Shown here: positions 9,153 through 17,806 of the stretch, piece by piece
How the letters are laid out: each line of letters opens with the position of its first letter
Numbering within the stretch: the first letter of the stretch is position 1
Assembly: GCF_014652815.1 (NCBI RefSeq)
Contig: NZ_BMZN01000003.1
Coordinates: forward strand, 203,429-267,428
From: Alcaligenes pakistanensis
GTDB taxonomy: Bacteria > Pseudomonadota > Gammaproteobacteria > Burkholderiales > Burkholderiaceae_B
DNA: 64,000 nucleotides
Reading direction: 5' to 3'
Made by a program: the position numbers and the translations under genes
The notes under the pieces: generated by a model
Seen by the model: the letters and a program-made list of their open reading frames with translations, nothing else
What the model was told of the DNA's origin: nothing
The model's database searches: none

Positions 9153-10004
9153 ATGCCCGACACGACTCCCGCCAAGCGCTACGGCGTTATTGGTCACCCT
9201 ATCGAGCACAGCCGCTCGCCCCAGATCCATACACAGTTCGCCAGCCAATTCGATCTGGCGCTGAGCTATGAGCGCATTCTGGCCCCGCTGGACGGCTTTG
9301 CAGCCACCGTGGACGAGTTCTTCCGGCAAGGCAGCGGCTTGAACGTGACGTTGCCGTTTAAAGAGCAAGCCTATGATTTGGCCAGCCCGCGTCTAAGCCG
9401 CCGTGCTCATATGGCCGGGGCAGTCAATACGCTGTGGCTGCAGGACGGCCAAATCCATGGCTGCAATACCGATGGCGTGGGCCTGTGCTCGGACTTGCTG
9501 CGTGTCGGCCATAATCCGGAAGGCAAACGCATCTTGCTGATTGGTGCCGGTGGCGCCTCACGCGGGGTTGTTTTCCCCTTGCTGGAAGCGGGTTGCGAGC
9601 TGCTGCACATCATTAACCGCACCAGCAGTAAAGCTTACGAAATACGAGAGCAAGTCGTCGCCCTGGACCCGGATGCCTCGCGCCGCCTCAGCGCCGGCGG
9701 GCTGGACGACCACTGTGGCGACTGGGACATTGTGATCAATGCCACGTCGGCCAGTCTGAACCAGAACCTGCCTGAACTACCGGATGCGCGCTACCGCAGC
9801 AACTCCTTGGCCTACGATATGTTCTACGCCAGCGAACCCACCGCCTTTATGCAGGCAGCGGAGCAAGCCGGTGCTACCCACAGCAAAGATGGTTTGGGCA
9901 TGCTGGTCGGCCAAGCCGCCGCCAGCTTTCAGATCTGGCACGGTGTCCAGCCCGATGTAGAACCCGTACTGGCTGCGCTGCGCCAGGCAATCGGACAAAA
10001 CTGA
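9153..10004 (+). CDS. aroE: Shikimate dehydrogenase
   Basis: A 283-residue NADP-dependent enzyme that reduces 3-dehydroshikimate to shikimate. Visible features are the substrate-binding GHPIEHSRSPQIH near the N-terminus, the catalytic lysine in NVTLPFKEQ, and the dinucleotide-binding loop GAGGASRG near residue 130. GMLVGQAA near the C-terminus is also typical. The stop codon is separated by a single base from the mtgA GTG start, so the two are translationally linked. Confidence 0.96.
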   Translation: MPDTTPAKRYGVIGHPIEHSRSPQIHTQFASQFDLALSYERILAPLDGFAATVDEFFRQGSGLNVTLPFKEQAYDLASPRLSRRAHMAGAVNTLWLQDGQIHGCNTDGVGLCSDLLRVGHNPEGKRILLIGAGGASRGVVFPLLEAGCELLHIINRTSSKAYEIREQVVALDPDASRRLSAGGLDDHCGDWDIVINATSASLNQNLPELPDARYRSNSLAYDMFYASEPTAFMQAAEQAGATHSKDGLGMLVGQAAASFQIWHGVQPDVEPVLAALRQAIGQN

Positions 10005-10005
10005 C

Positions 10006-10725
10006 GTGCGTCGTCTTCTGGCCCACCCCTGGAAACTGGCTGGCCTGGCTATCCTGGCCGTGGCCGCCGGTGTCTTGCTCTATCAGATCGCCTTGTTCTT
10101 AATGGTGCTCTGGTATAGCGTGGTGCCTCCCCGCATGACCACCTTCATGTCGGCAGAGCAGGGCCAGTTGCGCAGTGCGGATTCCGACGCGGAACTACGC
10201 TATCAATGGGTTCCCTACGACAAGATCAACGCCAACCTGAAACGTGCCGTCATTGCGTCGGAAGACTCGAACTTCATGAACCATTCTGGTGTCGAATGGG
10301 ATGCTATTCGCAAAGCCTGGGAGTACAACCGCCGCCAATCGGAAAAAGGCTCTGGCCGCCGTCGGGGCGGTTCCACCATTTCCCAGCAATTGGCCAAGAA
10401 CCTGTTTCTCTCGGAATCACGCAGCTATTTGCGCAAAGGTCAGGAATTGATTCTGACCTATATGATTGAAACAGTCATGAGCAAGGAGCGTATCCTGGAG
10501 CTGTACCTGAACGTGGCCCAATGGGGGCAAGGGGTCTTTGGTGCCCAGGCGGCTTCACGGCACTACTTCAAAGTGGACGCAGCCCAGCTCAGCGCCATGC
10601 AGGCAGCCCGGTTGGCGGGCATGTTGCCCAACCCAGCCTACTACGACAAAAATCGTAACAGCCCCTATTTGCAATCGCGCACGCGCACCATCAGTCAACG
10701 TATGCGACAAGTCGTCATTCCCTGA
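10006..10725 (+). CDS. mtgA: Monofunctional peptidoglycan glycosyltransferase
   Basis: A 239-residue membrane-anchored family GT51 enzyme that polymerises lipid II into glycan strands. There is one transmembrane segment at about residues 10-35. The catalytic region has EDSNFMNHSGVEW (catalytic Glu) followed by GSTISQQLAKNLF and the second Glu in KERILELYLNVAQWG. The start is GTG, 1 nt after the aroE stop. The arrangement aroE-mtgA is common in betaproteobacteria. Confidence 0.96.
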   Translation: MRRLLAHPWKLAGLAILAVAAGVLLYQIALFLMVLWYSVVPPRMTTFMSAEQGQLRSADSDAELRYQWVPYDKINANLKRAVIASEDSNFMNHSGVEWDAIRKAWEYNRRQSEKGSGRRRGGSTISQQLAKNLFLSESRSYLRKGQELILTYMIETVMSKERILELYLNVAQWGQGVFGAQAASRHYFKVDAAQLSAMQAARLAGMLPNPAYYDKNRNSPYLQSRTRTISQRMRQVVIP

Positions 10726-10778
10726 CTGCAATCCGCATTTTTGTTAAGCTAGCCACGTCTTTCCTGGGCCCTATTTTC

Positions 10779-11939
10779 ATGCGCACCGCTCGCCGCTATC
10801 TCGCCTCCGAAATCTACCGCTCCAGCGCCGTGGTGCTGATTGCTTTACTTGGCCTGTTCACATTTTTCGCCCTGATCGAAGAACTGGATAAAGTCGGTTC
10901 CAAATTCACTCTGGCCAATCTGTTTTATATCCAGGCGCTGGAACTGCCTACGCGTTTGTACGACCTGCTGCCTATTGGTCTGCTGATTGGTGCCACCCTG
11001 GCCCTGGCCAGCCTGGCCCAGCGCAACGAGCTAGTCATTTTGCGGGCATCGGGCGTCAGCGGCCTGCACATGATGCTGATGCTCTGGACCATTACCCTGC
11101 CTTTGGTAGCCGGTGCGTTCGTCTTGTCTGAATACGTCACCCCCATGGCTGAAATCAAATCCAGTGAACAAGGCATGGCCTTGCTGGGCCGCTCCGGTGG
11201 CGGACGGCTGGAAAGCGGCTATTGGTTCAAAGAGAGCACGCCCGATGGCGGGGTGCGCATCATCAATATTGCCCACTTACAAGGCAATGGCAACGTCAGC
11301 GATGTCAGCGTATTCGACTTCTCGGATGGCCAGCGCCTGAACTCGATGATGCAAGCACCGTCCGGGCAGTTCCACAAGAACGAGCTGGATTTGCAGGATG
11401 TGACGGAAACCCATCTGGATGAGCAGTCTCACGAAACGCTGGCACAAGACAAAGCCCCCGCTCAGCCTTTGGTACGACTTGAAAAACGCCCGAATTTAAC
11501 GCTAACCACCACGCTGACACCAGACCGCCTGATTGCTCGCGTAGTCACTCCCGAGCGTATGTCTATTTGGGATTTGAAGGATTACATCGGCTATCTGGAT
11601 GGCAACAAGCTGCAAACCAAGCGTCAGGTTGTGGCCCTGTGGCGCAAAGTCGCCTACCCCTTTACCTTGCTGGTCATGATTACCATTGCCGCGCCTATCG
11701 GCTTCATGCAAACCCGCCATGGTGGCGTAGGGACTAAGGTCTTTACCGGCATCTTGCTGGGCGTAGGCTTTTTCATGATTAACCAGTTGGCCTTGAACGT
11801 GGCCATGCTCAGCAATCTGGCACCGTGGGTTACAGCACTCGTTCCAAATCTGATTGCCATGGCCATGGCCTTAAGTGCTCTTATCATGATGGAAAACCGG
11901 CATAACCGGCGTCGTCGTCACTCCAGCGTCACCAACTAA
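10779..11939 (+). CDS. lptG: LPS export ABC transporter permease LptG
   Basis: A 386-residue inner-membrane protein of the LptF/LptG (YjgP/YjgQ) family. Three N-terminal transmembrane segments (to about residue 125), a periplasmic beta-jellyroll region (about 130-280), and three C-terminal membrane segments fit the family. The conserved LASLAQRNELVILRASGVSG coupling region favours LptG. It works with LptF and the ATPase LptB to pull lipopolysaccharide toward the outer membrane. lptF is not in this window, so in this organism the two permease genes are separated. Confidence 0.9.
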   Translation: MRTARRYLASEIYRSSAVVLIALLGLFTFFALIEELDKVGSKFTLANLFYIQALELPTRLYDLLPIGLLIGATLALASLAQRNELVILRASGVSGLHMMLMLWTITLPLVAGAFVLSEYVTPMAEIKSSEQGMALLGRSGGGRLESGYWFKESTPDGGVRIINIAHLQGNGNVSDVSVFDFSDGQRLNSMMQAPSGQFHKNELDLQDVTETHLDEQSHETLAQDKAPAQPLVRLEKRPNLTLTTTLTPDRLIARVVTPERMSIWDLKDYIGYLDGNKLQTKRQVVALWRKVAYPFTLLVMITIAAPIGFMQTRHGGVGTKVFTGILLGVGFFMINQLALNVAMLSNLAPWVTALVPNLIAMAMALSALIMMENRHNRRRRHSSVTN

Positions 11940-11942
11940 ACC

Positions 11943-12779
11943 ATGTCCTTAGCTACCTCTCCCGCCATTTGGGCCATCGGGGATATTCAAGGCTGCTGCA
12001 GCCCCCTGAACAGCCTACTCAGCCATCCTGATGTTGCAGGCGACAGTCGGGCCCGCTTCTGGTTTGCCGGGGATTTGGTCAACCGTGGCCCCGATTCGCT
12101 GGGCTCCTTGCGTTTGATCCGGTCTCTGGGTGAACGCGCCGTCTGTGTGCTGGGTAATCACGATATCCATTGTCTGGCCGTTGCCGCCGGTGTGCGCAAA
12201 TCCGGCAAGCAAGACACGTTGCAAGAACTACTGGCCGCCCCGGATGCACAAGAACTGCTGGACTGGTTACGACACCAGCCGCTGGCTCACTACGAGCATG
12301 GTCATTTGATGGTGCATGCGGGTGTGCATCCCGACTGGAGCCCGGAGCAAACACTGGGTTATGCCCAGGAGCTGGAAGCCCTGCTACGCGCTGATAACTG
12401 GAAAGACAATATCATCGAACTGTTTGGCAACCACCCGGATCGCTGGGATGCCGAGCTCAGTGGCTACGATCGACTACGCGCCATTGTCAGCACCCTGACC
12501 CGCATGCGCATGTGTGATGCTGATGGCCGCATGGACTTCAAGCACAAAGGCGCACCTGATACCGAATCCGGTTTGCTGGCCTGGTATGAACTACCTGATC
12601 GTGCCTGTGCCCAGGTGCCTATTATTTTTGGTCATTGGTCTACGCTGGGTTTGCTGAACACGCCCACCGTGATCAGCCTGGATACCGGTTGTGTCTGGGG
12701 CCGCCAATTAAGTGCTATCCGTCTGCAAGACCGGCATCTGGTTCAGATTCACTGCCCTGAAAGCAAAAAACCCGCTTAA
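11943..12779 (+). CDS. apaH: Symmetrical diadenosine tetraphosphatase
   Basis: A 278-residue metallophosphatase that cleaves Ap4A to two ADP. The metal-binding motifs GDIQG (about residue 13), GDLVNRGPDS (about 42) and GNHD (about 71) are all present, and HAGVHPDW is the fourth conserved motif. The gene starts 3 bp after lptG and its end lies only 4 bp from the convergent acyltransferase gene. Length and motifs fit ApaH rather than generic PP1-like phosphatases. Confidence 0.95.
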   Translation: MSLATSPAIWAIGDIQGCCSPLNSLLSHPDVAGDSRARFWFAGDLVNRGPDSLGSLRLIRSLGERAVCVLGNHDIHCLAVAAGVRKSGKQDTLQELLAAPDAQELLDWLRHQPLAHYEHGHLMVHAGVHPDWSPEQTLGYAQELEALLRADNWKDNIIELFGNHPDRWDAELSGYDRLRAIVSTLTRMRMCDADGRMDFKHKGAPDTESGLLAWYELPDRACAQVPIIFGHWSTLGLLNTPTVISLDTGCVWGRQLSAIRLQDRHLVQIHCPESKKPA

Positions 12780-12783
12780 GCCA

Positions 12784-13548
12784 TCAAGGCTCGGAAACAG
12801 CCGCGTCGGGGCAAATAACGGCACGGACTTGCTCTCGGGCACGTTGTGCCGTTTGCGAACGGCCCCATTCGCTACAGGACTGAGCCGGTATCAAATCCAG
12901 GAAGTGGCAATGTACGGACACGTTTCGGGCACTTAACAAGACCCAAATATTCGCCACCAGCGACTGCTCACCCACAAAGGCAAAACGCTCGCTGCGTTGC
13001 CCTGCTTGCTCAAACACCAAGGCCATAGGCTGGATGTCTACACTCAGGGTAATGGCGGCTTCAAACAGGCTGGCATGGAAAGGGCGGACATCCAAACCCG
13101 TGGAAGTTGTGCCCTCGGGGAACAATCCCACGGCATCACCACGCTCAAAACAGGTGGCCATTTGCTGGCTGACAATCTGGATGGCGCGTCGCTGGCCGCG
13201 CTCGATAAAGACCGTCCCTGCCCCCGCAACCAACCAGCCAATCACAGGCCAGCGTCGAATATCGCTTTTTGCAATGAAAGAGGTGCAGCGCACGCTGTTG
13301 ATGACAAAAATATCCAACCAGGATACATGGTTGGATACGTACAGCACGGCGCGATCCTGGACCGCCTGACCATGCTCGATGACGCGCACGCCACAGATAC
13401 GCATCAATAGGCGAGACATCAGTAGCACCATGATGCGACGTCCGCCTGGGCGCAATACCGGGAACACAAGACCGACACTGAACAGGCCGATCACTATCCA
13501 CACAATCAGGGCGACAGCGCGCCAACTAAAACGAAATAAACTAATCAA
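12784..13548 (-). CDS. 1-acyl-sn-glycerol-3-phosphate acyltransferase (PlsC family)
   Basis: A 254-residue membrane acyltransferase with an N-terminal transmembrane segment (about residues 10-32). Motif I, NHVSWLD (HX4D), is near residue 94 and motif III, FPEGTTS, near residue 164. Family members transfer a fatty acyl chain to lysophosphatidic acid or to an ornithine-lipid precursor, so the exact acceptor is not proved. It is the last gene of a minus-strand run with ruvX and yqgE, 23 bp after ruvX. Confidence 0.88.
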   Translation of the reverse strand: MISLFRFSWRAVALIVWIVIGLFSVGLVFPVLRPGGRRIMVLLMSRLLMRICGVRVIEHGQAVQDRAVLYVSNHVSWLDIFVINSVRCTSFIAKSDIRRWPVIGWLVAGAGTVFIERGQRRAIQIVSQQMATCFERGDAVGLFPEGTTSTGLDVRPFHASLFEAAITLSVDIQPMALVFEQAGQRSERFAFVGEQSLVANIWVLLSARNVSVHCHFLDLIPAQSCSEWGRSQTAQRAREQVRAVICPDAAVSEP

Positions 13549-13571
13549 AAGGCTGCAACCTTGTAGAGGGC

Positions 13572-14003
13572 TCAGGCCGGTGGCAGGCTATCCAGATAAC
13601 GCTGCAAGATCACGCAGGCTGCCACGGCATCATCATCGTCATTATTGCCCAGCAACTCTTGAGCCTCCATGCTGGAGCCCCGCTCATCGACCAGGTCTAC
13701 TGCAACGCCGTAGCGACCGTGCAGTTGGTTGGCAAAACGCCGACACCGCAGCGAAGCATACTGCTCGCCGCCATCCAGGGTCAAAGGCAAACCAACCACG
13801 ACGCGATCTGGCTGCCATTCAGCCAGCAAGGCCTCAATCGCCGCAAAGCGCTGCTCCCGTGTGACGGGCCGCAAAATCGTATAAGGGCGGGCTTGGCGCG
13901 TCAAGGTATTACCCAGAGCCACACCGATTTTTTTTAAGCCATAGTCAAAAGCCAGCAGGGTTTGCGCCGAGCTGACCGTAGACGGTGTTTCGTGTTCAGG
14001 CAT
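13572..14003 (-). CDS. ruvX: RuvX/YqgF-type Holliday-junction resolvase-like nuclease
   Basis: A 143-residue RNase H-fold protein. FDYGLKKIGVALGN near the N-terminus has the first catalytic Asp, LPLTLDGG has the conserved mid-region, and LVDERGSSMEA has the usual DER motif. YqgF proteins are implicated in 16S rRNA processing and Holliday-junction cleavage. The start is the ATG that overlaps the yqgE stop by 8 bp (ATGCCTGA); a GTG four codons earlier is less likely. The yqgE-ruvX pair is conserved widely. Confidence 0.93.
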   Translation of the reverse strand: MPEHETPSTVSSAQTLLAFDYGLKKIGVALGNTLTRQARPYTILRPVTREQRFAAIEALLAEWQPDRVVVGLPLTLDGGEQYASLRCRRFANQLHGRYGVAVDLVDERGSSMEAQELLGNNDDDDAVAACVILQRYLDSLPPA

Positions 14004-14586
14004 GGCCCGCAGCACCTGTCAGGGTAAAAGGACTGATTCCCAGCAACGCCAGTGCGCGATCGTAACGCTCACCGACTGGCGTAGAGAACAAGATTTCATG
14101 GGTGGCTTTAATGCTCAGCCAAGCATTGTCGGCCATTTCACTTTCCAGCTGACCGGCACCCCAACCGGCGTAGCCCAAGGTCACCAGCATATGCACTGGC
14201 CCCTGGCCTTGTGCGACATCCTGCAAGACATCGCGAGACGTGGTCAGGGTCAGATCGCCCACCTCCAGACTGGAGGTATAGGCTTTATCGGAATCATGGA
14301 GAACAAAGCCGCGGTCCATTTGCACAGGCCCGCCAAAATATACAGAAGTCGAGGCCAGATCAGCCCGGTTCTCCACGTCAACCTCGATACGAGACAGCAA
14401 TTCAACCAGGCTTAGATCCGTTGGTCGATTAATGACCAAGCCCAAGGCACCTTGTTCATTATGTTCACAGACATAAATCACCGTGTCGGCCAAGCTGCCC
14501 GATACCACACCGGGCATGGCAAGTAACAGGTGGTGCGTTAAGTCAGCGCTTTCTTGGATTAGCGGGGAATGGCTAGTGGTACTCAT
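13996..14586 (-). CDS. YqgE/AlgH family protein (UPF0301)
   Basis: A 196-residue protein of the UPF0301 family. Typical features are HHLLLAMPG near the N-terminus, LGLVINRPT near residue 50, VYFGGPV near 84 and GYAGWGAGQLE near 139. The molecular function is unknown. I chose the ATG with GGGAGG 5 nt upstream; a GTG two codons earlier would place that site too close. It overlaps ruvX by 8 bp. Confidence 0.92.
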   Translation of the reverse strand: MSTTSHSPLIQESADLTHHLLLAMPGVVSGSLADTVIYVCEHNEQGALGLVINRPTDLSLVELLSRIEVDVENRADLASTSVYFGGPVQMDRGFVLHDSDKAYTSSLEVGDLTLTTSRDVLQDVAQGQGPVHMLVTLGYAGWGAGQLESEMADNAWLSIKATHEILFSTPVGERYDRALALLGISPFTLTGAAGHA

Positions 14587-14629
14587 ACACACCTCCCGTC
14601 AAAACAAACCACCTTGGAACTTGAGATGA

Positions 14630-14794
14630 TCACACTTGGATCATTTCAAAGTCTTCCTTACGAGCGCCGCATTCGGGACAGACCCAGTTTGGCGGGACAT
14701 CTTCCCAAAGTGTGCCCGGAGCAATACCTTCTTCAGGTACACCCGTCTCTTCATCATAAATCCAGCCGCAAATCAGGCACATCCACGTACGCAT
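14630..14794 (-). CDS. Rubredoxin
   Basis: A 54-residue iron protein with two CxxC-G knuckles: CLICGWIYDEETG at the start and CPECGARKEDFE at the end, which bind one Fe by four cysteines. It is a small cytoplasmic electron carrier, partners unknown. The start is the ATG of MRTWMC, preceded by AGGAATACT; the longer in-frame extension has no rubredoxin similarity. It is first in a run with yqgE-ruvX-acyltransferase and is divergent from the thiD-like gene, a neighbourhood seen in other Burkholderiales. Confidence 0.95.
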   Translation of the reverse strand: MRTWMCLICGWIYDEETGVPEEGIAPGTLWEDVPPNWVCPECGARKEDFEMIQV

Positions 14795-14934
14795 AGTATT
14801 CCTACTGTATTTGTAAACATAGTCCGATCCGCGTGCAAATCGGGGCAATCCATTAAAATGGGGTTCATATTACTAAATTACTCAACCCGTGACATCCAGT
14901 GCCTTGCTGGCCCTGCATGTGTATCCAAGACAAG

Positions 14935-15744
14935 ATGGCTGCTGAAATCAAAAATTCAAGTCCCGCCCTGGCTCTCGTGCTGGCTCCCTACGACCCCAGT
15001 GGGGGTGCTCATCTGCCTGCGGACACGCTGACTGGCGCTCGCTTGGGCTGCCACATTGTCAGTGTGCCCACCGCCCTGCTCGTACGCGATACGGCCCAAC
15101 AAGAAAATATCCAGACCCTGGCTGAAGACATTGCCGACGACCAGGCACGCTGTTTACTGGAAGACATGAACATTCAGGCCATCAAGTGCGGCCCTGTCTA
15201 CAGCCCGGAAATTGCCAGCATGGTGGCCGAGCTTTGCTCCGACTACCCTGAACTACCCTTGGTGCTGCATTTAAGTGCCATGCCTACGGGTCTGGACGAG
15301 CTGGATGCTGACGACGCCCTGGATGCCAGTTTACGCCTGCTGCTGCCACTCAGTTCTTTATTATTGATCGACCATCCCAGCCTGGAGCGCTGGCAAGCCG
15401 ACGAACTGCTGGGCGATACTCCTGACGCGGTTGAAACCTTGCTGAACAACGGCGCCAATGCCGTGCTGGTCAGCGGCATACCCGGCCCCGCAGGCCAATG
15501 GCATGCCCGATTCCAAGGCCATCATGGCCGGCTGGACTACAGCTTGCCGCTGGATGGTGGCGTACGCCAACAAGACACAGATAGTTTGCTGGCTACCGCT
15601 TGCCTGAGCTTTCTGGCTCAAGGCCACGAGCTGGATAACGCGGTAGAATCAGCTTTGCTGCATCTACAGGAACGTGCCAGCAACACCTTCCAGCCCGGTA
15701 TGGGCCACCGCCTGTTCAACCCTGTTGCTCCCCACCATGACTGA
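14935..15744 (+). CDS. Divergent ThiD-like (HMP-P kinase family) protein
   Basis: A 269-residue protein with the overall layout of hydroxymethylpyrimidine(-phosphate) kinases: an N-terminal SGGAHLPADTLTGARLGCH segment resembles the GGAGIQADLKT region, and the stretch after residue 215 resembles the end of ThiD. The usual GTGC motif with its conserved cysteine is replaced by a TDS sequence, so activity is doubtful. It overlaps thiE by 8 bp, which supports a thiamine role. The ATG chosen is the first good one; a GTG 12 codons upstream is an alternative. Confidence 0.7.
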   Translation: MAAEIKNSSPALALVLAPYDPSGGAHLPADTLTGARLGCHIVSVPTALLVRDTAQQENIQTLAEDIADDQARCLLEDMNIQAIKCGPVYSPEIASMVAELCSDYPELPLVLHLSAMPTGLDELDADDALDASLRLLLPLSSLLLIDHPSLERWQADELLGDTPDAVETLLNNGANAVLVSGIPGPAGQWHARFQGHHGRLDYSLPLDGGVRQQDTDSLLATACLSFLAQGHELDNAVESALLHLQERASNTFQPGMGHRLFNPVAPHHD

Positions 15745-16405
15745 CGCCACCACCCTGCGCTTTCCTGCCGGTTTATACGGCATTACTCCTGAATGGGACG
15801 ACACCCCTCGCTTGCTGGACGCCGTGCGCGCCGCTCACGAAGGGGGGTTGCAGGTACTGCAGTTTCGTCGCAAGCACGGCCCGGAACCAATCCGTCAGCA
15901 ACAGCTCAAAGCGTTGATCAAGCTGTGCCTGTCTTTGGACTTGCCCCTGCTGGTCAACGACCACTGGAGCTGGGCCCTAGAGTTTGATGTGCAAGGCGCA
16001 CACCTGGGCAAAAGCGATGGAGAACTGGTCCAGGCCCGTCAGGCGCTGGGAGCACAGGCCCTGCTGGGCCGCTCCTGCTACAACAGCCTGGATCTGGCTC
16101 GCCAAGCCCTGGCTGACGATGCAGACTACATTGCCTTTGGTGCCATGTACCCCTCCAGCGTCAAGCCCGAAGCGCCACCTGCCGAACTGAACACCTTGCG
16201 CCTAGCCCATCAGCTTTGCCAGGAACAGCAAAGCGAAGGACGCCGGGCTGCCGTGGTTGCCATTGGCGGCATCACGCCCGAGAAAATGCCCGAACTGCTG
16301 GAAGCAGGTGTTGATAGCGTGGCCGTTATCAGCAGCCTATTTGAGACCAGCGACATACGCGCCACGGCGCAACGCTTTACCGATTACTTTCACGCCCAGG
16401 CCTAG
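15737..16405 (+). CDS. thiE: Thiamine phosphate synthase
   Basis: A 222-residue TIM-barrel enzyme that joins HMP-PP and thiazole phosphate to give thiamine monophosphate. [24 protein letters not shown] carries the conserved N-D pair and the HLG motif; QFRRKH is in the position of the usual QYRxK segment; AIGGIT and [12 protein letters not shown] near the C-terminus are also typical. The ATG overlaps the stop of the thiD-like gene (ATGACTGA). It lies 62 bp before hemL. Confidence 0.93.
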   Translation: MTDATTLRFPAGLYGITPEWDDTPRLLDAVRAAHEGGLQVLQFRRKHGPEPIRQQQLKALIKLCLSLDLPLLVNDHWSWALEFDVQGAHLGKSDGELVQARQALGAQALLGRSCYNSLDLARQALADDADYIAFGAMYPSSVKPEAPPAELNTLRLAHQLCQEQQSEGRRAAVVAIGGITPEKMPELLEAGVDSVAVISSLFETSDIRATAQRFTDYFHAQA

Positions 16406-16467
16406 TCGCGCTTTGCGCCCCAAGCCCAAGCCTGGCCTTGACCTTTTCACGTCTGGATTTTTGCCTC

Positions 16468-17751
16468 ATGTCCCGTAACTCCGAACTTTTTGAACGTGCC
16501 TGCAAAGTCATCCCCGGCGGCGTTAACTCGCCCGTCCGCGCCTTCGGTTCCGTAGGCGGTACACCTTGCTTCATCGAACGCGCCCAAGGCCCCTACATCT
16601 GGGATGCCGACGGCCAGCAATACACGGACTACGTGGGCTCCTGGGGTCCAGCCATTCTGGGCCACTCCGATCCGGACGTGATCAAAGCCGTACAAGAGGC
16701 GGCCGTACACGGCCTGTCCTACGGTGCGCCTACCGAAGGCGAAGTCGTTCTGGCCGAAACCCTGACCAAGATGCTGCCCTCCATGGAGCAAGTACGTCTG
16801 GTCAGCTCCGGCACCGAAGCCACCATGAGCGCCATCCGACTGGCCCGTGGCTTTACCGGCCGCAACACCATCATCAAATTTGAAGGCTGCTACCACGGCC
16901 ACGCCGACAGCCTGTTGGTCAAAGCCGGTTCGGGCCTGTTGACCTTCGGCAACCCCACCTCCGCTGGTGTGCCTGCCGAATTCGTCGCCCACACTTTGGT
17001 GCTGGACTACAACAAGCTGGATGCCGTACGCGATGCCTTCAAGCAAAAAGGCGATGAAATCGCTTGCGTGATCGTTGAGCCCTTCGCAGGCAATATGAAC
17101 CTGGTACGCCCTGCCCCCGGTTTCCTGGAAGGCTTGCGCGAGCTTTGTACCGAATACGGTGCCGTGCTGATTTTTGATGAAGTCATGACCGGCTTCCGTG
17201 TCGGCCCACAAGGCGTACAAGGCTTGAGCAACATCCGCCCTGACCTGACCACGCTGGCCAAAGTCATTGGTGGCGGTATGCCCGTCGGCGCCTTCGGTGG
17301 CCGTCGCGACATCATGCAATGCGTTGCACCGGTAGGCGGTGTTTACCAGGCAGGTACCCTGTCCGGTAACCCCGTGGCCGTTGCCGCTGGTCTGGCCACC
17401 TTGAAGAAGCTGGCTCAACCCGGTTTCTACGACACCCTGACCAACAACACCGCCAACCTGATCCAGGGCCTGAAGGCCGCGGCACAAGAAGCCGGTATTC
17501 CCTTCACCGCCGACCACCAAGGCGGCCTGTTCGGCATCTACTTCAGCGAACAGGTTCCCACGTCGCTAGCCGAGGTGTCTGCAGGTGACATCGAGCGCTT
17601 CAAACAATTCTTCCACGCCATGCTGGATAAAGGCGTGTACTTCGCTCCTTCGGCCTTTGAAGCTGGTTTCGTATCGGTGCAACACACACCGGACGTCACC
17701 AATGCGACTGTCCAGGCGGCACGTGAAGTTTTTGCTACTTTCAAAAACTAA
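16468..17751 (+). CDS. hemL: Glutamate-1-semialdehyde 2,1-aminomutase
   Basis: A 427-residue class-III aminotransferase-fold enzyme that makes 5-aminolevulinate for haem. It begins [20 protein letters not shown], the usual HemL start, so the 10-codon upstream extension is ignored. [14 protein letters not shown] and the PLP-lysine motif [16 protein letters not shown] (near residue 265) are present. A strong terminator follows directly. The thiE-hemL order is common in this group. Confidence 0.97.
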   Translation: MSRNSELFERACKVIPGGVNSPVRAFGSVGGTPCFIERAQGPYIWDADGQQYTDYVGSWGPAILGHSDPDVIKAVQEAAVHGLSYGAPTEGEVVLAETLTKMLPSMEQVRLVSSGTEATMSAIRLARGFTGRNTIIKFEGCYHGHADSLLVKAGSGLLTFGNPTSAGVPAEFVAHTLVLDYNKLDAVRDAFKQKGDEIACVIVEPFAGNMNLVRPAPGFLEGLRELCTEYGAVLIFDEVMTGFRVGPQGVQGLSNIRPDLTTLAKVIGGGMPVGAFGGRRDIMQCVAPVGGVYQAGTLSGNPVAVAAGLATLKKLAQPGFYDTLTNNTANLIQGLKAAAQEAGIPFTADHQGGLFGIYFSEQVPTSLAEVSAGDIERFKQFFHAMLDKGVYFAPSAFEAGFVSVQHTPDVTNATVQAAREVFATFKN

Positions 17752-17764
17752 ACACGCTGGACAC

Positions 17765-17793
17765 AAAAAAGCGGGCTATATGCCCGCTTTTTT
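17765..17793. terminator. Bidirectional rho-independent terminator between hemL and ligase
   Basis: A GCGGGC/GCCCGC stem with a 5-nt loop is flanked by A6 on the left and T6 on the right. It serves the convergent hemL (plus) and acyl-CoA ligase (minus). Confidence 0.9.
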
Positions 17794-17806
17794 ATCGTCT
17801 ACAGAA

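Noticed and set aside
16447-17520. 357-residue minus-strand frame opposite hemL
   Set aside because: A shadow of hemL; repetitive Gly/Gln/Val-rich sequence without any motif.
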